A DNA stretch of 32,795 nt, from the IMG/VR virus record IMGVR_UViG_3300027782_000228, positions 1 to 32,795 of that record. The stretch is one strand, 5' to 3'. Position numbers and translations under genes: made by a program. Below, in pieces: positions 1 to 8,166 of this stretch (its first letter is position 1; every line of letters begins with the position of its first letter). The notes beneath the pieces were generated by a model. That model did no database searches. It was not told where the DNA came from and saw only the letters and a list, made by a program, of their open reading frames with translations. The DNA is from a virus.

Positions 1-166
1 CCAACAGGTACGGGTCATGTCCACATAAAACCTAGTGGTGCAGGTTCAATTGAAGTTGCGCCTACAAATGTAGGAACAATTGACAATATGACCATTGGGG
101 CAACGACACCTAAAAATGGTAGTTTTGTAGATTTAAGCGTAACTGGAATAACAAGTTTTGACGGTA
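1..166. repeat. Terminal direct repeat, left copy (circular closure)
   Basis: This stretch is identical to 32630-32795 except at base 40 (g here, a at 32669). The same tail-fibre frame reads through both copies. The simplest explanation is an assembler overlap of a circular or circularly permuted genome. A true 166-bp terminal repeat is less likely because both copies lie mid-gene. The mismatch changes Ala (gca) to Thr (aca). Confidence 0.93.
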
Positions 167-996
167 GCCAAGGTACAGCAGGGCAAGTTTTAACATCGGC
201 TGGAACTGGCGCAACGCCTACTTGGACAACGCCCACAACAGGCACGGTTACCAGCGTCAGTTTTACTGGCGGCATTATCACAGTTGCCAACCCAACCACC
301 ACACCCGCTTTAACTGTGGCTGGAACAAGTGGCGGCATACCTTACTTTTCTAGCGGTACAACTTGGGCTTCCTCTGCGGCGCTAACTCAGTATGGTGTTG
401 TTTATGGCGGCGGGGCAGGCGCTACGCCTGTTGCTACAGCGGCAGGCACAACAGGTCAAGTGCTAACAGCAACAACTGGGGCAGCGCCTACTTGGGCAGC
501 GCCAGCAACCAGCGGCACGGTCACAAGCGTATCAGTTGTATCTGCCAATGGCTTTGCAGGCACTGTAGCGACCTCTACAACAACTCCAGCCATTACCCTA
601 ACTACCAGCGTCACAGGGGTTTTAAAAGGCAATGGCACGGCAATTTCTGCTGCTGTTGTAAACACCGACTACTTAGCACCGTCTGCGCCAGTTACCAAGA
701 CCGCCAATTTCACCGTTGCAGACACTGACGTTTGGCTGATCAACAACAAAACAGGGTCAACCTGTACCGCCACTTTGCCAGCAGCTTCAAGTTGGTCAGG
801 TCGGGTTTTGCGGTTTCAGAACTACCAAGCTCAAACGGTTGTGTCGGCATCTTCTAATGTCGTGCCTTTGACGGGCGGGTCGGCGGCTACTTCCATTTTG
901 CTGGCAAGCACAGGCGATTCTGCTACGCTGGTATCGGACGGCACAAACTGGTTGATGACTCAGTACATACCTAATAACATCTTGTTGCTGGAATAA
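1..996 (+). CDS. Tail fibre protein, C-terminal part (continues from 31529)
   Basis: The frame is open from base 1 and is the same frame as the gene that starts at 31529 and runs off the right end. Joined through the terminal overlap it encodes about 698 residues. This part supplies the C-terminal half: Gly/Thr/Ser/Ala-rich beta-structured repeats, including two copies of a GTxGQVLT...PTW unit, and a C-terminal domain with ATLPAASSWSGR and LVSDGTNWLM typical of phage fibre tips. It has no signal peptide or membrane segment. Such fibres usually bind the host surface. No catalytic motif was seen. The next gene starts 49 bases downstream with its own ribosome site. Confidence 0.85.
   Translation, partial: PTGTGHVHIKPSGAGSIEVAPTNVGTIDNMTIGATTPKNGSFVDLSVTGITSFDGSQGTAGQVLTSAGTGATPTWTTPTTGTVTSVSFTGGIITVANPTTTPALTVAGTSGGIPYFSSGTTWASSAALTQYGVVYGGGAGATPVATAAGTTGQVLTATTGAAPTWAAPATSGTVTSVSVVSANGFAGTVATSTTTPAITLTTSVTGVLKGNGTAISAAVVNTDYLAPSAPVTKTANFTVADTDVWLINNKTGSTCTATLPAASSWSGRVLRFQNYQAQTVVSASSNVVPLTGGSAATSILLASTGDSATLVSDGTNWLMTQYIPNNILLLE
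172..501 (+). repeat. Fibre GTxGQVLT...PTW repeat units (two of three copies)
   Basis: Two diverged copies of a 19-20-residue coding repeat lie at 172-231 (GTAGQVLTSAGTGATPTWTT) and 445-501 (GTTGQVLTATTGAAPTWAA). A third copy is at 32258-32314 in the other end of the same gene. The unit is widespread in phage fibre shafts and probably marks repeated beta modules that can recombine. Confidence 0.75.
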
Positions 997-1010
997 TGAT
1001 GAATTACAAT
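982..1010 (+). promoter_or_regulatory. Possible promoter TTGTTG-17-TACAAT
   Basis: TTGTTG at 982-987 and TACAAT at 1005-1010 are separated by 17 bases and sit just after the fibre gene, ahead of the cupin and ejection genes. The -10 matches 5 of 6 consensus bases and the -35 only 3 of 6. It may be an internal late promoter. It is a pattern match only. Confidence 0.3.
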
Positions 1011-1045
1011 CATATTAGTTCATTTGTTTTCATAAAGGAAATATT

Positions 1046-1504
1046 GTGAACGATCTGGAATTGCCAAGCTATGTAAGCCGAGAGCAAATAGACCGTTTGC
1101 AGTCTGAAATGGTCAAAATGCCGCAAGCTGAATTGCTGACTGAGCATTTTTTCAGCCCTGGTATGTATTGCCGCCGAGTTTACCGATCAGCAGGAACATT
1201 GATTGTGGGCAAAGTTCATAAAGAACCCCACTTCTTTTTATGCGCTAAAGGTGAAATAATCGCATGGACAGAAAACGGCATGAAGAAATTGCAAGCTGGC
1301 GATTTGATTGAATCCAAGGCGGGTACAAAGCGGGTTACTCTGGCTGTGACTGATGCTATTGGCATCACGATTCACAGAACTGATAAAACTGATCTTGATG
1401 AGATTGAAGCTGAATTAATTGAACCTGATGATTTAGCATTGTTTGATTCTTCAAATCAAATCAAAGAGATTGTCAGTCAAATGAAAAAATTGGAAGGAAA
1501 TTAA
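1046..1504 (+). CDS. Cupin-like protein in the tail/ejection region
   Basis: This 152-residue protein starts at GTG, with AAAGGAA five bases upstream. Residues about 45-112 look like a single small cupin (RmlC-type beta barrel): VGKVHKEPHFFLCAKGE, then W74, LQAGD at 82-86 and GITIH at 106-110. Histidines 58, 62 and 110 and Glu70 could be metal ligands. The C-terminal 40 residues are acidic and helical. It sits between the fibre and the gp7-like ejection protein, the place P22 uses for small tail and head-completion proteins such as gp14. A structural or assembly role is therefore likely, but the exact function is unknown. The cupin assignment rests on motif pattern only. Confidence 0.7.
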   Translation: MNDLELPSYVSREQIDRLQSEMVKMPQAELLTEHFFSPGMYCRRVYRSAGTLIVGKVHKEPHFFLCAKGEIIAWTENGMKKLQAGDLIESKAGTKRVTLAVTDAIGITIHRTDKTDLDEIEAELIEPDDLALFDSSNQIKEIVSQMKKLEGN

Positions 1505-1505
1505 T

Positions 1506-2180
1506 ATGACTTGGGTAGCAGTAGCAGTCGGCGGTAGCGCATTATTGGGCTATATGGGGTCTCAAAACCAAGCAGGCGCTGCAAGAGATGCCGCTAATAC
1601 ACAGCTTCAAGGCACGTTAGAAGCATCTCGTCAACAGCGGGAAATGTTTGACATCCTAAACAAACAGCAAGCCCCGTATCGAGAAGCTGGCTACGGTGCA
1701 TTGAATCAAATCAACACAATGCTGCCGCAGTTCACAAGGACTTTTACACCTGAAGATTTAAATGCCAATCTTGCGCCTAACTATGAGTTTATGAAGCAAC
1801 AAGGGTTAGGGGCGACTGCTCAAGCGCAAAACGTCTCAAGCCCAGGCTCAAACGTTGATCTTGCTAAAACCATGTTTGCTGAAAATTATGCAAAAGGCGG
1901 TTATCAGGATGCGTTAACAAATTTTCGTAATCAACAGACTGACATTTTTAATCGGTTATCTGGCATAGCTGGCATTGGACAAACAGCCCAAGGGCAATCT
2001 CAAAATCTTGGTTCTGCAACAAGTACCAACTTAGCCAATCTTGCTACTGGTGGCGCAAATGCTATTGCTGGTGGTCAAATTGGTGCAGCTAATGCACAAT
2101 CTGCTGGCTTGCAAGGAATTGGTAATTCAGCATTGATGTATTCAATGTTAAGACCTCAGCCAGTAGCAATAAATGTTTAA
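1506..2180 (+). CDS. P22 gp7-like DNA ejection (internal virion) protein
   Basis: This 224-residue protein is close in length to P22 gp7 (229). It has a short hydrophobic Gly/Ala-rich N terminus (VAVAVGGSALLGYMGSQ), then a helical Gln-rich region, a MFDILNKQQAPYREAGYGAL segment, and a low-complexity Ala/Gly/Gln/Asn C-terminal half. This composition is typical of proteins annotated as DNA transfer protein in podoviruses. Such proteins are packaged in the head and ejected to help DNA cross the cell envelope. AAGGAAAT lies upstream of the ATG, one base after the previous stop. It is the first of three consecutive ejection-type genes, matching P22 order 7-20-16. The family call is by composition, position and length. 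Confidence 0.7.
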   Translation: MTWVAVAVGGSALLGYMGSQNQAGAARDAANTQLQGTLEASRQQREMFDILNKQQAPYREAGYGALNQINTMLPQFTRTFTPEDLNANLAPNYEFMKQQGLGATAQAQNVSSPGSNVDLAKTMFAENYAKGGYQDALTNFRNQQTDIFNRLSGIAGIGQTAQGQSQNLGSATSTNLANLATGGANAIAGGQIGAANAQSAGLQGIGNSALMYSMLRPQPVAINV

Positions 2181-2189
2181 GGTATAAAA

Positions 2190-3959
2190 ATGGCAGACAT
2201 CAATCCAATCACCCCCGTTGCTACTGGAATTCAGCCGCCACAACAAATGTCGCTTGGTGACATGATGAATCTTGCCCGTGGTTCACAAGCATATCAACAA
2301 GCAGCACAAGTCAATCCATATTTAGCAAAACAAGCGCAACAGCAAACCCGTACAGGAGAAATTGCTTTAAGCGTAGAAGAACAAAAAAATAAAGAACGTA
2401 CAGCAATGCAAACGTTTTTTGCTGATCCTGCTAATTTTCAAACTAATGGACGAATTGATATAGATAAAATTAATGCTGTTGTGCCAACCCTTGCACCATT
2501 GACTGGCCCTGATTACATCAGCAAGATGAGCACATTAAGCACCGCACAAACTTCTGCAATTGATGCTAAACAAAAACTGACTCAAGATCAGCGTAGCATG
2601 ATTGCTCAAAGATTTTCTATTTTAGGTCGTATGGGCGTAGAAGATAAAAATGCTTATATTAAAGAAATGGATTTATTAAAACAAGAAAATCCAGACAATT
2701 CTGATTTGCATAAATTAATTGATGCATATAAAGTAACTTGGAATGAAATGCCATCTGGCCCTGATTTGCCTGGCAAGGCAATAGCTGGCGCACAAACTTT
2801 ATTGACTCCTGCTCAACAACAGACAACATTTGCCCCGCAAGCAGGCACACTTTCTACTGGTGCTGAGATTAAGCAAACAACGACAACGCCTAGCGTTGGT
2901 GGTCAAGCGCCAAAGATTGAAGTTGGTGGAACATTGGCTTATTCTCAATTGCCGCCTGGCAGCCGCATGGTTGACACAGGCACAAAAGATTTGAACAACA
3001 ATTCAATCTTCAATGTGTTTGATGCGAATGGCAGGGCAATTGGTCAAACAACTGTCCCCGCTGGAGTTGATGCTAGTCAATTGCCTGGCGCTGCCCCTGC
3101 GACTACTCCACCCGCTGGCGCTGTTGAAGTTGGTGGGCCAGTAACACAAAAACAAGCTGTTGGTACGCCAATAGCTGCCGCTGCACCTGTGCTTTCAAAT
3201 GCACCTGTAAGGCTTCCAGCAGGCCCAACAGCAGAAACACAAATCAAAGCGGGTACTGAGGTAGCACCAGGCATGAGATTGCCTTATACCGTCAGATCAG
3301 CAAGCCAACCTTTTCTTGCAGAACCAAGTGAAGAAAAAGATAAAGCCGCTGGCGCTGATTACCGCAACAATTTGGTAAATGCTCAGATGGGTTTGACGCA
3401 AGGTCGCCGCAATGTTGAAGAAGTAATCCAACAAGCCAACAAGATTGGTCAACAGCTTTACTTTGAAAAAGGCGGCATCCCTGGTCAGATTGAACAAAAG
3501 ATTCGTTCAGCTATTGGCAGTGAGCAATACGATATGCTTGCCAAAGACTTGGCAAACATGGCTATTACCAATTCCAAGGCAATGGGTTCTGTTGGCGGTA
3601 CTGTGGCTGGCTTGGATATGGCGGCAGTTGCTAACGGCACGGTTAAAGTGCCGCCCGAAGTGCTGGTAAAAATTGCCCGTAGGGTGCAAGCCGATCAAAC
3701 CAATCTTGATATGCAAGCTAATGGCGCACAGAAGTTTTCAGAGAAATATGGCGACAATAATATGAAAGCGTATCAGCAAGCATGGAATGCCAATGCTGAC
3801 AGTAAGATATTTGAAGCCATGAACATCACACGGGATGAAGCCGATCCTGCAAAACAAAAAGCTGAATTAAATCGACTGTTTCCAAATCCAAATCAATACA
3901 AGGATTTTCTGAAGAAATATCAGAACATTAAAAAGCTGTCTGAAACTGGGAGTTTGTAA
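2190..3959 (+). CDS. Putative ejection/internal virion protein (gp20-like by position)
   Basis: This 589-residue protein has no obvious enzymatic motif. The N-terminal 70 residues are Gln-rich (QQAAQVNPYLAKQAQQQ). Residues about 100-190 are helical. The middle (about 200-370) is a Pro/Thr/Ala/Gly linker-like region, and the C-terminal 200 residues are helical (YRNNLVNAQMGLTQGRRNVE onward). It has no signal peptide or transmembrane segment. Its place between the gp7-like and the 875-residue gene matches P22 gp20 (471 residues), and the composition fits a head-internal protein ejected with DNA. Homology to gp20 is not evident by eye, so the role is inferred from context. Its stop abuts the next ATG. 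Confidence 0.6.
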   Translation: MADINPITPVATGIQPPQQMSLGDMMNLARGSQAYQQAAQVNPYLAKQAQQQTRTGEIALSVEEQKNKERTAMQTFFADPANFQTNGRIDIDKINAVVPTLAPLTGPDYISKMSTLSTAQTSAIDAKQKLTQDQRSMIAQRFSILGRMGVEDKNAYIKEMDLLKQENPDNSDLHKLIDAYKVTWNEMPSGPDLPGKAIAGAQTLLTPAQQQTTFAPQAGTLSTGAEIKQTTTTPSVGGQAPKIEVGGTLAYSQLPPGSRMVDTGTKDLNNNSIFNVFDANGRAIGQTTVPAGVDASQLPGAAPATTPPAGAVEVGGPVTQKQAVGTPIAAAAPVLSNAPVRLPAGPTAETQIKAGTEVAPGMRLPYTVRSASQPFLAEPSEEKDKAAGADYRNNLVNAQMGLTQGRRNVEEVIQQANKIGQQLYFEKGGIPGQIEQKIRSAIGSEQYDMLAKDLANMAITNSKAMGSVGGTVAGLDMAAVANGTVKVPPEVLVKIARRVQADQTNLDMQANGAQKFSEKYGDNNMKAYQQAWNANADSKIFEAMNITRDEADPAKQKAELNRLFPNPNQYKDFLKKYQNIKKLSETGSL

Positions 3960-6587
3960 ATGGCTGATGTTTTAGAACAATTCTTTGGTGGGTCAGTTGC
4001 TGCACCACCTAAGCCAACTGGTGGCAAAACCGTTGCATCTGATGTGCAGACAAAGCGGGATCAAGATGCTCTGGCTATCATTCAACAAGAATTAGGCGCA
4101 GCGCAAGGCAGGCTTGCATCTGCAACTGATCCGCAAGAAAAGATGAGGCATCAGGCCGACATTGCTGCACTGCAACGAGAGATTGCCCGTAAATCTAAAA
4201 CTGCAATACCAGCAACCGCTGCGCCTGCGGCACAAACGACACAAGCTGCACCAGCCGCACCTAGTGATCCGCTAGAAGCATTCTTTACTGGTAAGCCTGT
4301 TGCCGCACAACCCGCTGCTATTGCCCCAACGAGTACCGCTGGCGCTGGTCGTGGTTCTTATGAGGAATATAGTCGAGCGGGTGAAGCTGGAGGTAAAGTC
4401 AAGGCTGCACCTATTACTGTACAAAGTGCAATTGACCAGCCAAGCACAGCAGTGAGACAAATCTTTGGCAATGTGCTGAAAAAGGGCTTTGAAGCTCGTC
4501 AGCAATTGGGAGAAAGAACTGCTGGCGCTATTGATACTCTTTATGAGGCTTTGCCTGCTACTTATGGTGCGGTGCAACAAGCTATTGTGCGTCCATTTAC
4601 TACGCCTCAAAAAGCTGAAGAATTAGGCAAACAAGCTGGTCAATTTATTGCGCCAAGCCAGCCTTTAGGTAAGGTTTTGAACATCACAGGTAAAGAAACA
4701 TATCAGCAACCATTGGGCGGGGTGACTCAGCCTATTGTTGAACAAGTAAACAAAATGTTCAATGCAATGGGAATGACCCCAGAGCAAATTTCTGAAACTT
4801 TGAAATTAAAATTTAACGTTACCTTACCGCCAGAAGATATTAGAAACATGGTGGTTATTGGGTCTGCTGCATTGCCTCAAGCTGTTAAAGAGACAGGGCA
4901 AGTAGTAGGTCAAGTAAAGCCTTTGATCAGTAAAGCCGTTCAGCCTTTGCGTGAGATGGCAAAAGATATAGAGATTGTGCGGCCTGGTCAATTAAGCAAA
5001 GCAGAAGCGCAAGCACAGTTTGAAGCCCGTCAAGCACCAGCGGGTAGTGCTGGCGCAGCCGCAGCAACAAGCAATCCTTTTGCTGGAAAAATTACTGGTG
5101 AAGAAACTGTGCGTGGACAATTTCCACAAATTAAACTTTCTAAGACCCCAACAGATGTTCCTGTTAATGAGCAAATATTGCGTTCACAAGCGGTTCAAGA
5201 AGTCATGCCAGGCGTTGGCGTAAGGCCAGGCGTTGTTACAGGCAATGAGAATTTATTGCGTAATGAACATACAAAAGCCAAACTGGATACGCCTGAAGGA
5301 CAGTTATTTAAACAGCAAATTGCCAATGAGCAAATTGCATTGTCTAAATATGCTGAAGATCGAGTTAATGCCACTGGCGCATCATCTACGCTAATCAATG
5401 ACGAGCAACGTGGTGGGCGAATCAATGATGTGATGTATGGAACATCACAAGACGATATGGCATCGTCAAGCCTTACAGGGTATTTGAATCAAGCCAAAAA
5501 ACAAATCTATGACTCAGCTTATGAAAAGGTTGGCAACAACAAAATTAACAGTTCACACGCTGACACATTATTTGTTGACCCTCAGATTAGAGCAACCTTT
5601 AGGGCTGATGGCACATTGGATGTTTTAAAAGGCGCAAAAGATTTAATTGAATTGGCAAAGACTGTAGGCTTTAAATTGCCTGATGGCACAATAGCCCCGC
5701 CTGGCTCTGTAGCTGCATTTGATGCTGTGCGTAAAAGCATGAACAAGTTGTGGAAGCCAGAAAAAGCCAATGCTATTCGTGAAATCAACCAAGCCATTGA
5801 CAAAGACATTGCAGCAGTTGCTGATCCTGCGCTTTATAAACTTGGCGACAAAGTGCATCAAGTTGAAAAAACCATTTTTGGATCAAAAGGCATTAAGAAT
5901 TTGTTTGGTGAAGTTGACGCAAATGGTGTTATTACATCATCTACCCCGTTGGAAAAAATACCATCTAAGCTAAATAATTTGCCAAAAGATCAATGGCGGC
6001 ACGTTCGGGATACTTTGGATGAATTGGCAAAAGGGCGGGTCAGAGGTGCGCCAGATGGTTTGCCACTAGTACCGCCTGAGTTGCAACAAGCTGCCGCTGC
6101 CGCCAGAGCAGAAATTGATGGTGCATTAGCTCGTGAAGTGCAAAAAGCTGGTTCTGACAAGATGGGTGTTTGGAATCAAAACTCAGCCAATAAGACCATG
6201 AACTCATTGGTTGGTGAAAAGATTCTAGAAACATTCCCGCCTGATGAAGTACGCAAATTCCATTTATTAAACACGGTTGGTCAAATAGTGCCAGGCATCC
6301 ACAGCTATGAGGGTGCGGCATTGCAAGCCAGACGAGTTGGCTTGATTGAGGGTAATTTAGGAAAACTTGGTACGGGGGCAGGGGCGGCTATTGGCGGGGC
6401 TATTGGTGAAGCGCCTGGCGCTGCTGCTGGCGCTTATGTTGGCGGTCAAGCTGGCGTTAGATTGTCAGAAAAGATGGCAGCAAAAGCCTTGACCAAGGAA
6501 GCCATAAAAGCCCAGAAAGAAATGGAAAAAGCCAAAGCACTTGGTCAGCAAACAGGCAAAAACAAAATACAGGACTTAGGCAAATGA
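3960..6587 (+). CDS. Large putative ejection protein (gp16-like by position)
   Basis: This 875-residue protein is the longest in the window. It has a Gln/Ala-rich coiled N terminus, a Pro/Ala linker (about residues 80-150), and long amphipathic helical stretches. Near the C terminus (about 803-836) is a glycine-zipper-like membrane-active segment, GAGAAIGGAIGEAPGAAAG. It ends in a Lys-rich tail. No lytic transglycosylase or other enzyme motif was recognised. Third in the 7-20-16 order, it is the best candidate for the P22 gp16 counterpart that enters or crosses the cytoplasmic membrane during ejection. GGGAG lies eight bases before the ATG, which directly follows the previous stop. The last four bases (ATGA) overlap the next gene. 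Confidence 0.62.
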   Translation: MADVLEQFFGGSVAAPPKPTGGKTVASDVQTKRDQDALAIIQQELGAAQGRLASATDPQEKMRHQADIAALQREIARKSKTAIPATAAPAAQTTQAAPAAPSDPLEAFFTGKPVAAQPAAIAPTSTAGAGRGSYEEYSRAGEAGGKVKAAPITVQSAIDQPSTAVRQIFGNVLKKGFEARQQLGERTAGAIDTLYEALPATYGAVQQAIVRPFTTPQKAEELGKQAGQFIAPSQPLGKVLNITGKETYQQPLGGVTQPIVEQVNKMFNAMGMTPEQISETLKLKFNVTLPPEDIRNMVVIGSAALPQAVKETGQVVGQVKPLISKAVQPLREMAKDIEIVRPGQLSKAEAQAQFEARQAPAGSAGAAAATSNPFAGKITGEETVRGQFPQIKLSKTPTDVPVNEQILRSQAVQEVMPGVGVRPGVVTGNENLLRNEHTKAKLDTPEGQLFKQQIANEQIALSKYAEDRVNATGASSTLINDEQRGGRINDVMYGTSQDDMASSSLTGYLNQAKKQIYDSAYEKVGNNKINSSHADTLFVDPQIRATFRADGTLDVLKGAKDLIELAKTVGFKLPDGTIAPPGSVAAFDAVRKSMNKLWKPEKANAIREINQAIDKDIAAVADPALYKLGDKVHQVEKTIFGSKGIKNLFGEVDANGVITSSTPLEKIPSKLNNLPKDQWRHVRDTLDELAKGRVRGAPDGLPLVPPELQQAAAAARAEIDGALAREVQKAGSDKMGVWNQNSANKTMNSLVGEKILETFPPDEVRKFHLLNTVGQIVPGIHSYEGAALQARRVGLIEGNLGKLGTGAGAAIGGAIGEAPGAAAGAYVGGQAGVRLSEKMAAKALTKEAIKAQKEMEKAKALGQQTGKNKIQDLGK

Positions 6588-6820
6588 TGGCAGCACCTGA
6601 AATTGACTTGGTTAAGTACGGCGTTCTTTGGCAAAAAGTCCAAGACTATGAGCGCCGATTTGACCAGATGGAAATCAAGATTGACAAACTTGAATCATCA
6701 ATTGAAAAGCTAGTAGCACTGGCAAATCAAGGCCGTGGCGGGTTTTGGGCGGGTATGGCACTGGTATCTGCTTTATCGTCTGCTGTGGGCTATATAAGCC
6801 ATTGGGTAGGCAAGAATTGA
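6584..6820 (+). CDS. XhlA/holin-like small membrane protein
   Basis: This 78-residue protein has an N-terminal coiled coil (about residues 12-47, heptad-like RRFDQMEIKIDKLESSIEKL) followed by one hydrophobic segment (about 52-74, FWAGMALVSALSSAVGYISHW) and a short basic tail. The layout resembles haemolysin XhlA-type and other small holin-associated proteins that act at the inner membrane during lysis. It overlaps the preceding gene by ATGA and heads a chain of coupled membrane-protein genes ending in the endolysin. A role in lysis is likely from context. Which protein forms the hole cannot be decided here. Confidence 0.65.
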   Translation: MMAAPEIDLVKYGVLWQKVQDYERRFDQMEIKIDKLESSIEKLVALANQGRGGFWAGMALVSALSSAVGYISHWVGKN

Positions 6821-7496
6821 TCCGATCAGTTTGCTCATTGCTGCTAACTCCTGTGTCCAAGGAATTACCAAGCTGTGCGACCTGTACAAGCAAAGCAAAG
6901 CCAACTTCATCAAAATCAAGTCCACTGCTGAAGAAATTGCCACAGATGCCAAAGCTGTTAAATCATGGTGGCAGCGATTGTTTGGATCAGCGCCAGCCGC
7001 CGCCAAGCCTGTGGCGAAAAAGGAAAAGTTTGTTAACTACAACGAAAGCCAAGCAATGGCAGACATTGTTGCCGAACTGACAAAATTCTGGACGCTGCAA
7101 GATCAGTTAGGGGAGTATTTGAGGGCAGAGGAAGCAAAAGCGAAAGTCTATGACCCAAACGTCACCAATGCCCAGCAAATGCAAACCGCAATGAATCGCA
7201 TCATGTGCCAGCAAGAAGCCGCAAAGCTGGAAGTAACAATTCGTGAACTGATGGTGTACCAGACCCCTGGCCTTGCTAACCTGTACACGCAGACGTATGA
7301 GATGCGTGGCGTGATTCGTGAGCAACAGGAGAAAGCTAGACTTGCAAACGTTTCTCAGGAAAGGCAAGCGCAATGGCAACGGTTGGAGGAAAAAAGAAAC
7401 CTACGATTAAAACTGGTGGCAGTAGTAGTGACTTTTATATTCCTCCTATACCTGTGGCTGTGGCTCGTCCTCGTCAATCGTTGGGGGAAGACATGA
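6816..7496 (+). CDS. Lysis-region protein with C-terminal membrane anchor, probable ATT start
   Basis: I place the start at ATT 6816, giving 226 residues beginning M/I-DPISLLIAANSC. The first in-frame ATG lies well inside, TTG 6831 has no ribosome site, and the in-frame stop TAG at 6807 excludes anything earlier. AGG at 6808-6810 is five bases upstream, and ATTGA overlaps the previous stop just as ATGA does elsewhere. The MDPxxLL...CxLYK opening is, as I recall, usual for this phage family. The body is helical (WWQRLFG at about 51-57), and the protein ends with a strong transmembrane segment (LVAVVVTFIFLLYLWLWLVL) and RWGKT. The function is unknown; it is likely an inner-membrane protein linked to lysis or infection. 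Confidence 0.7.
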   Translation: MDPISLLIAANSCVQGITKLCDLYKQSKANFIKIKSTAEEIATDAKAVKSWWQRLFGSAPAAAKPVAKKEKFVNYNESQAMADIVAELTKFWTLQDQLGEYLRAEEAKAKVYDPNVTNAQQMQTAMNRIMCQQEAAKLEVTIRELMVYQTPGLANLYTQTYEMRGVIREQQEKARLANVSQERQAQWQRLEEKRNLRLKLVAVVVTFIFLLYLWLWLVLVNRWGKT

Positions 7497-7654
7497 TGGG
7501 CTGGATAGCCGCCGTGGTGCTCATAGGGCTGCTGCTTCCCTTGCTTGGAATGGTGTATGTGGATATTCTAGAAGCCAAGCACGAGGTCAAAGCGCAAGTT
7601 GAAAAAGTGGAAAAATTAAGGCGTGAAATTGAACAGAAAGAACGGGAGAAATAA
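7493..7654 (+). CDS. Small i-spanin-like membrane/coiled-coil protein
   Basis: This 53-residue protein starts at ATG 7493, overlaps the previous stop as ATGA, and has GGGGGAAG just upstream. An N-terminal hydrophobic segment (WIAAVVLIGLLLPLLGMVYV) is followed by a charged coiled coil (KHEVKAQVEKVEKLRREIEQ). This is the layout of an inner-membrane spanin subunit or a holin regulator, but no matching outer-membrane lipoprotein is encoded beside it. The frame stays open upstream to ATG 7373 (93 residues, Pro/Ser-rich extension). I prefer the shorter form because the longer start has a weak ribosome site and overlaps the transmembrane end of the previous gene. Confidence 0.62.
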   Translation: MMGWIAAVVLIGLLLPLLGMVYVDILEAKHEVKAQVEKVEKLRREIEQKEREK

Positions 7655-8166
7655 TGCTACCTTTAATTGCATCACTGCTTGGCACACTTGCTGAAAATGG
7701 GTTAGGGCTACTGTCTAGCGCAATCCAAGCCAAAGGCAAGGAAGTTGTAGAAAACACTTTGGGCGTGAAAATCCCTGACGCACCAACCCCAGAAGATGTG
7801 GCAAAACTGCGCCAGCTTCAATTTGATCACGAAGAACGGTTACTTGAGCTTGGAATTGAAAAAGCCAAGATGGAATTAGCCGAGCTTGACCTGCTGGCAA
7901 AAGCCGCCCAGAACGATGCAGACAACATCACAGACCGCTGGGAAGCAGATATGTCCAGTGACTCTTGGCTGTCCAAAAACATACGCCCTATGTCTCTGAT
8001 TGCCATCTTCTGCGGGTACTTTCTGTTTGCCATGATGTCGGCGTTTGGTTTAAATGCCAATGAGTCCTACGTTTCCTTGCTTGGACAGTGGGGAATGCTT
8101 ATCATGGGCGCATACTTCGGTGGCAGAACCATCGAAAAGCTGGCTGAACTGAAAGGCAAAAAATGA
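7654..8166 (+). CDS. Holin of the 3TM / GTA-holin type
   Basis: The 170-residue protein has an N-terminal hydrophobic stretch (LIASLLGTLAENGLGLLSSA), a long charged helical middle (about residues 45-100), and then WLSKNIRPMSLIAIF leading into two C-terminal membrane segments (about 110-128 and 137-156) and GGRTIEKL. The xxxRP... motif before the membrane pair and the terminal GGR-IEK are, as I know them, hallmarks of the 3TM holin family found in phages and gene transfer agents. It would permeabilise the inner membrane to release the endolysin encoded 0.2 kb downstream. TAATG overlaps the previous stop, with GGGAG upstream. Confidence 0.82.
   Translation: MLPLIASLLGTLAENGLGLLSSAIQAKGKEVVENTLGVKIPDAPTPEDVAKLRQLQFDHEERLLELGIEKAKMELAELDLLAKAAQNDADNITDRWEADMSSDSWLSKNIRPMSLIAIFCGYFLFAMMSAFGLNANESYVSLLGQWGMLIMGAYFGGRTIEKLAELKGKK

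Noticed and set aside
1-166. True terminal repeat of a linear genome (T7-like direct repeat)
   Set aside because: It lies in the middle of one continuous fibre gene and has a mismatch, which fits assembly overlap of a circularly permuted genome better.
172-501. Repeats in the fibre as a CRISPR array
   Set aside because: The repeats are diverged, in-frame protein modules without uniform spacers.
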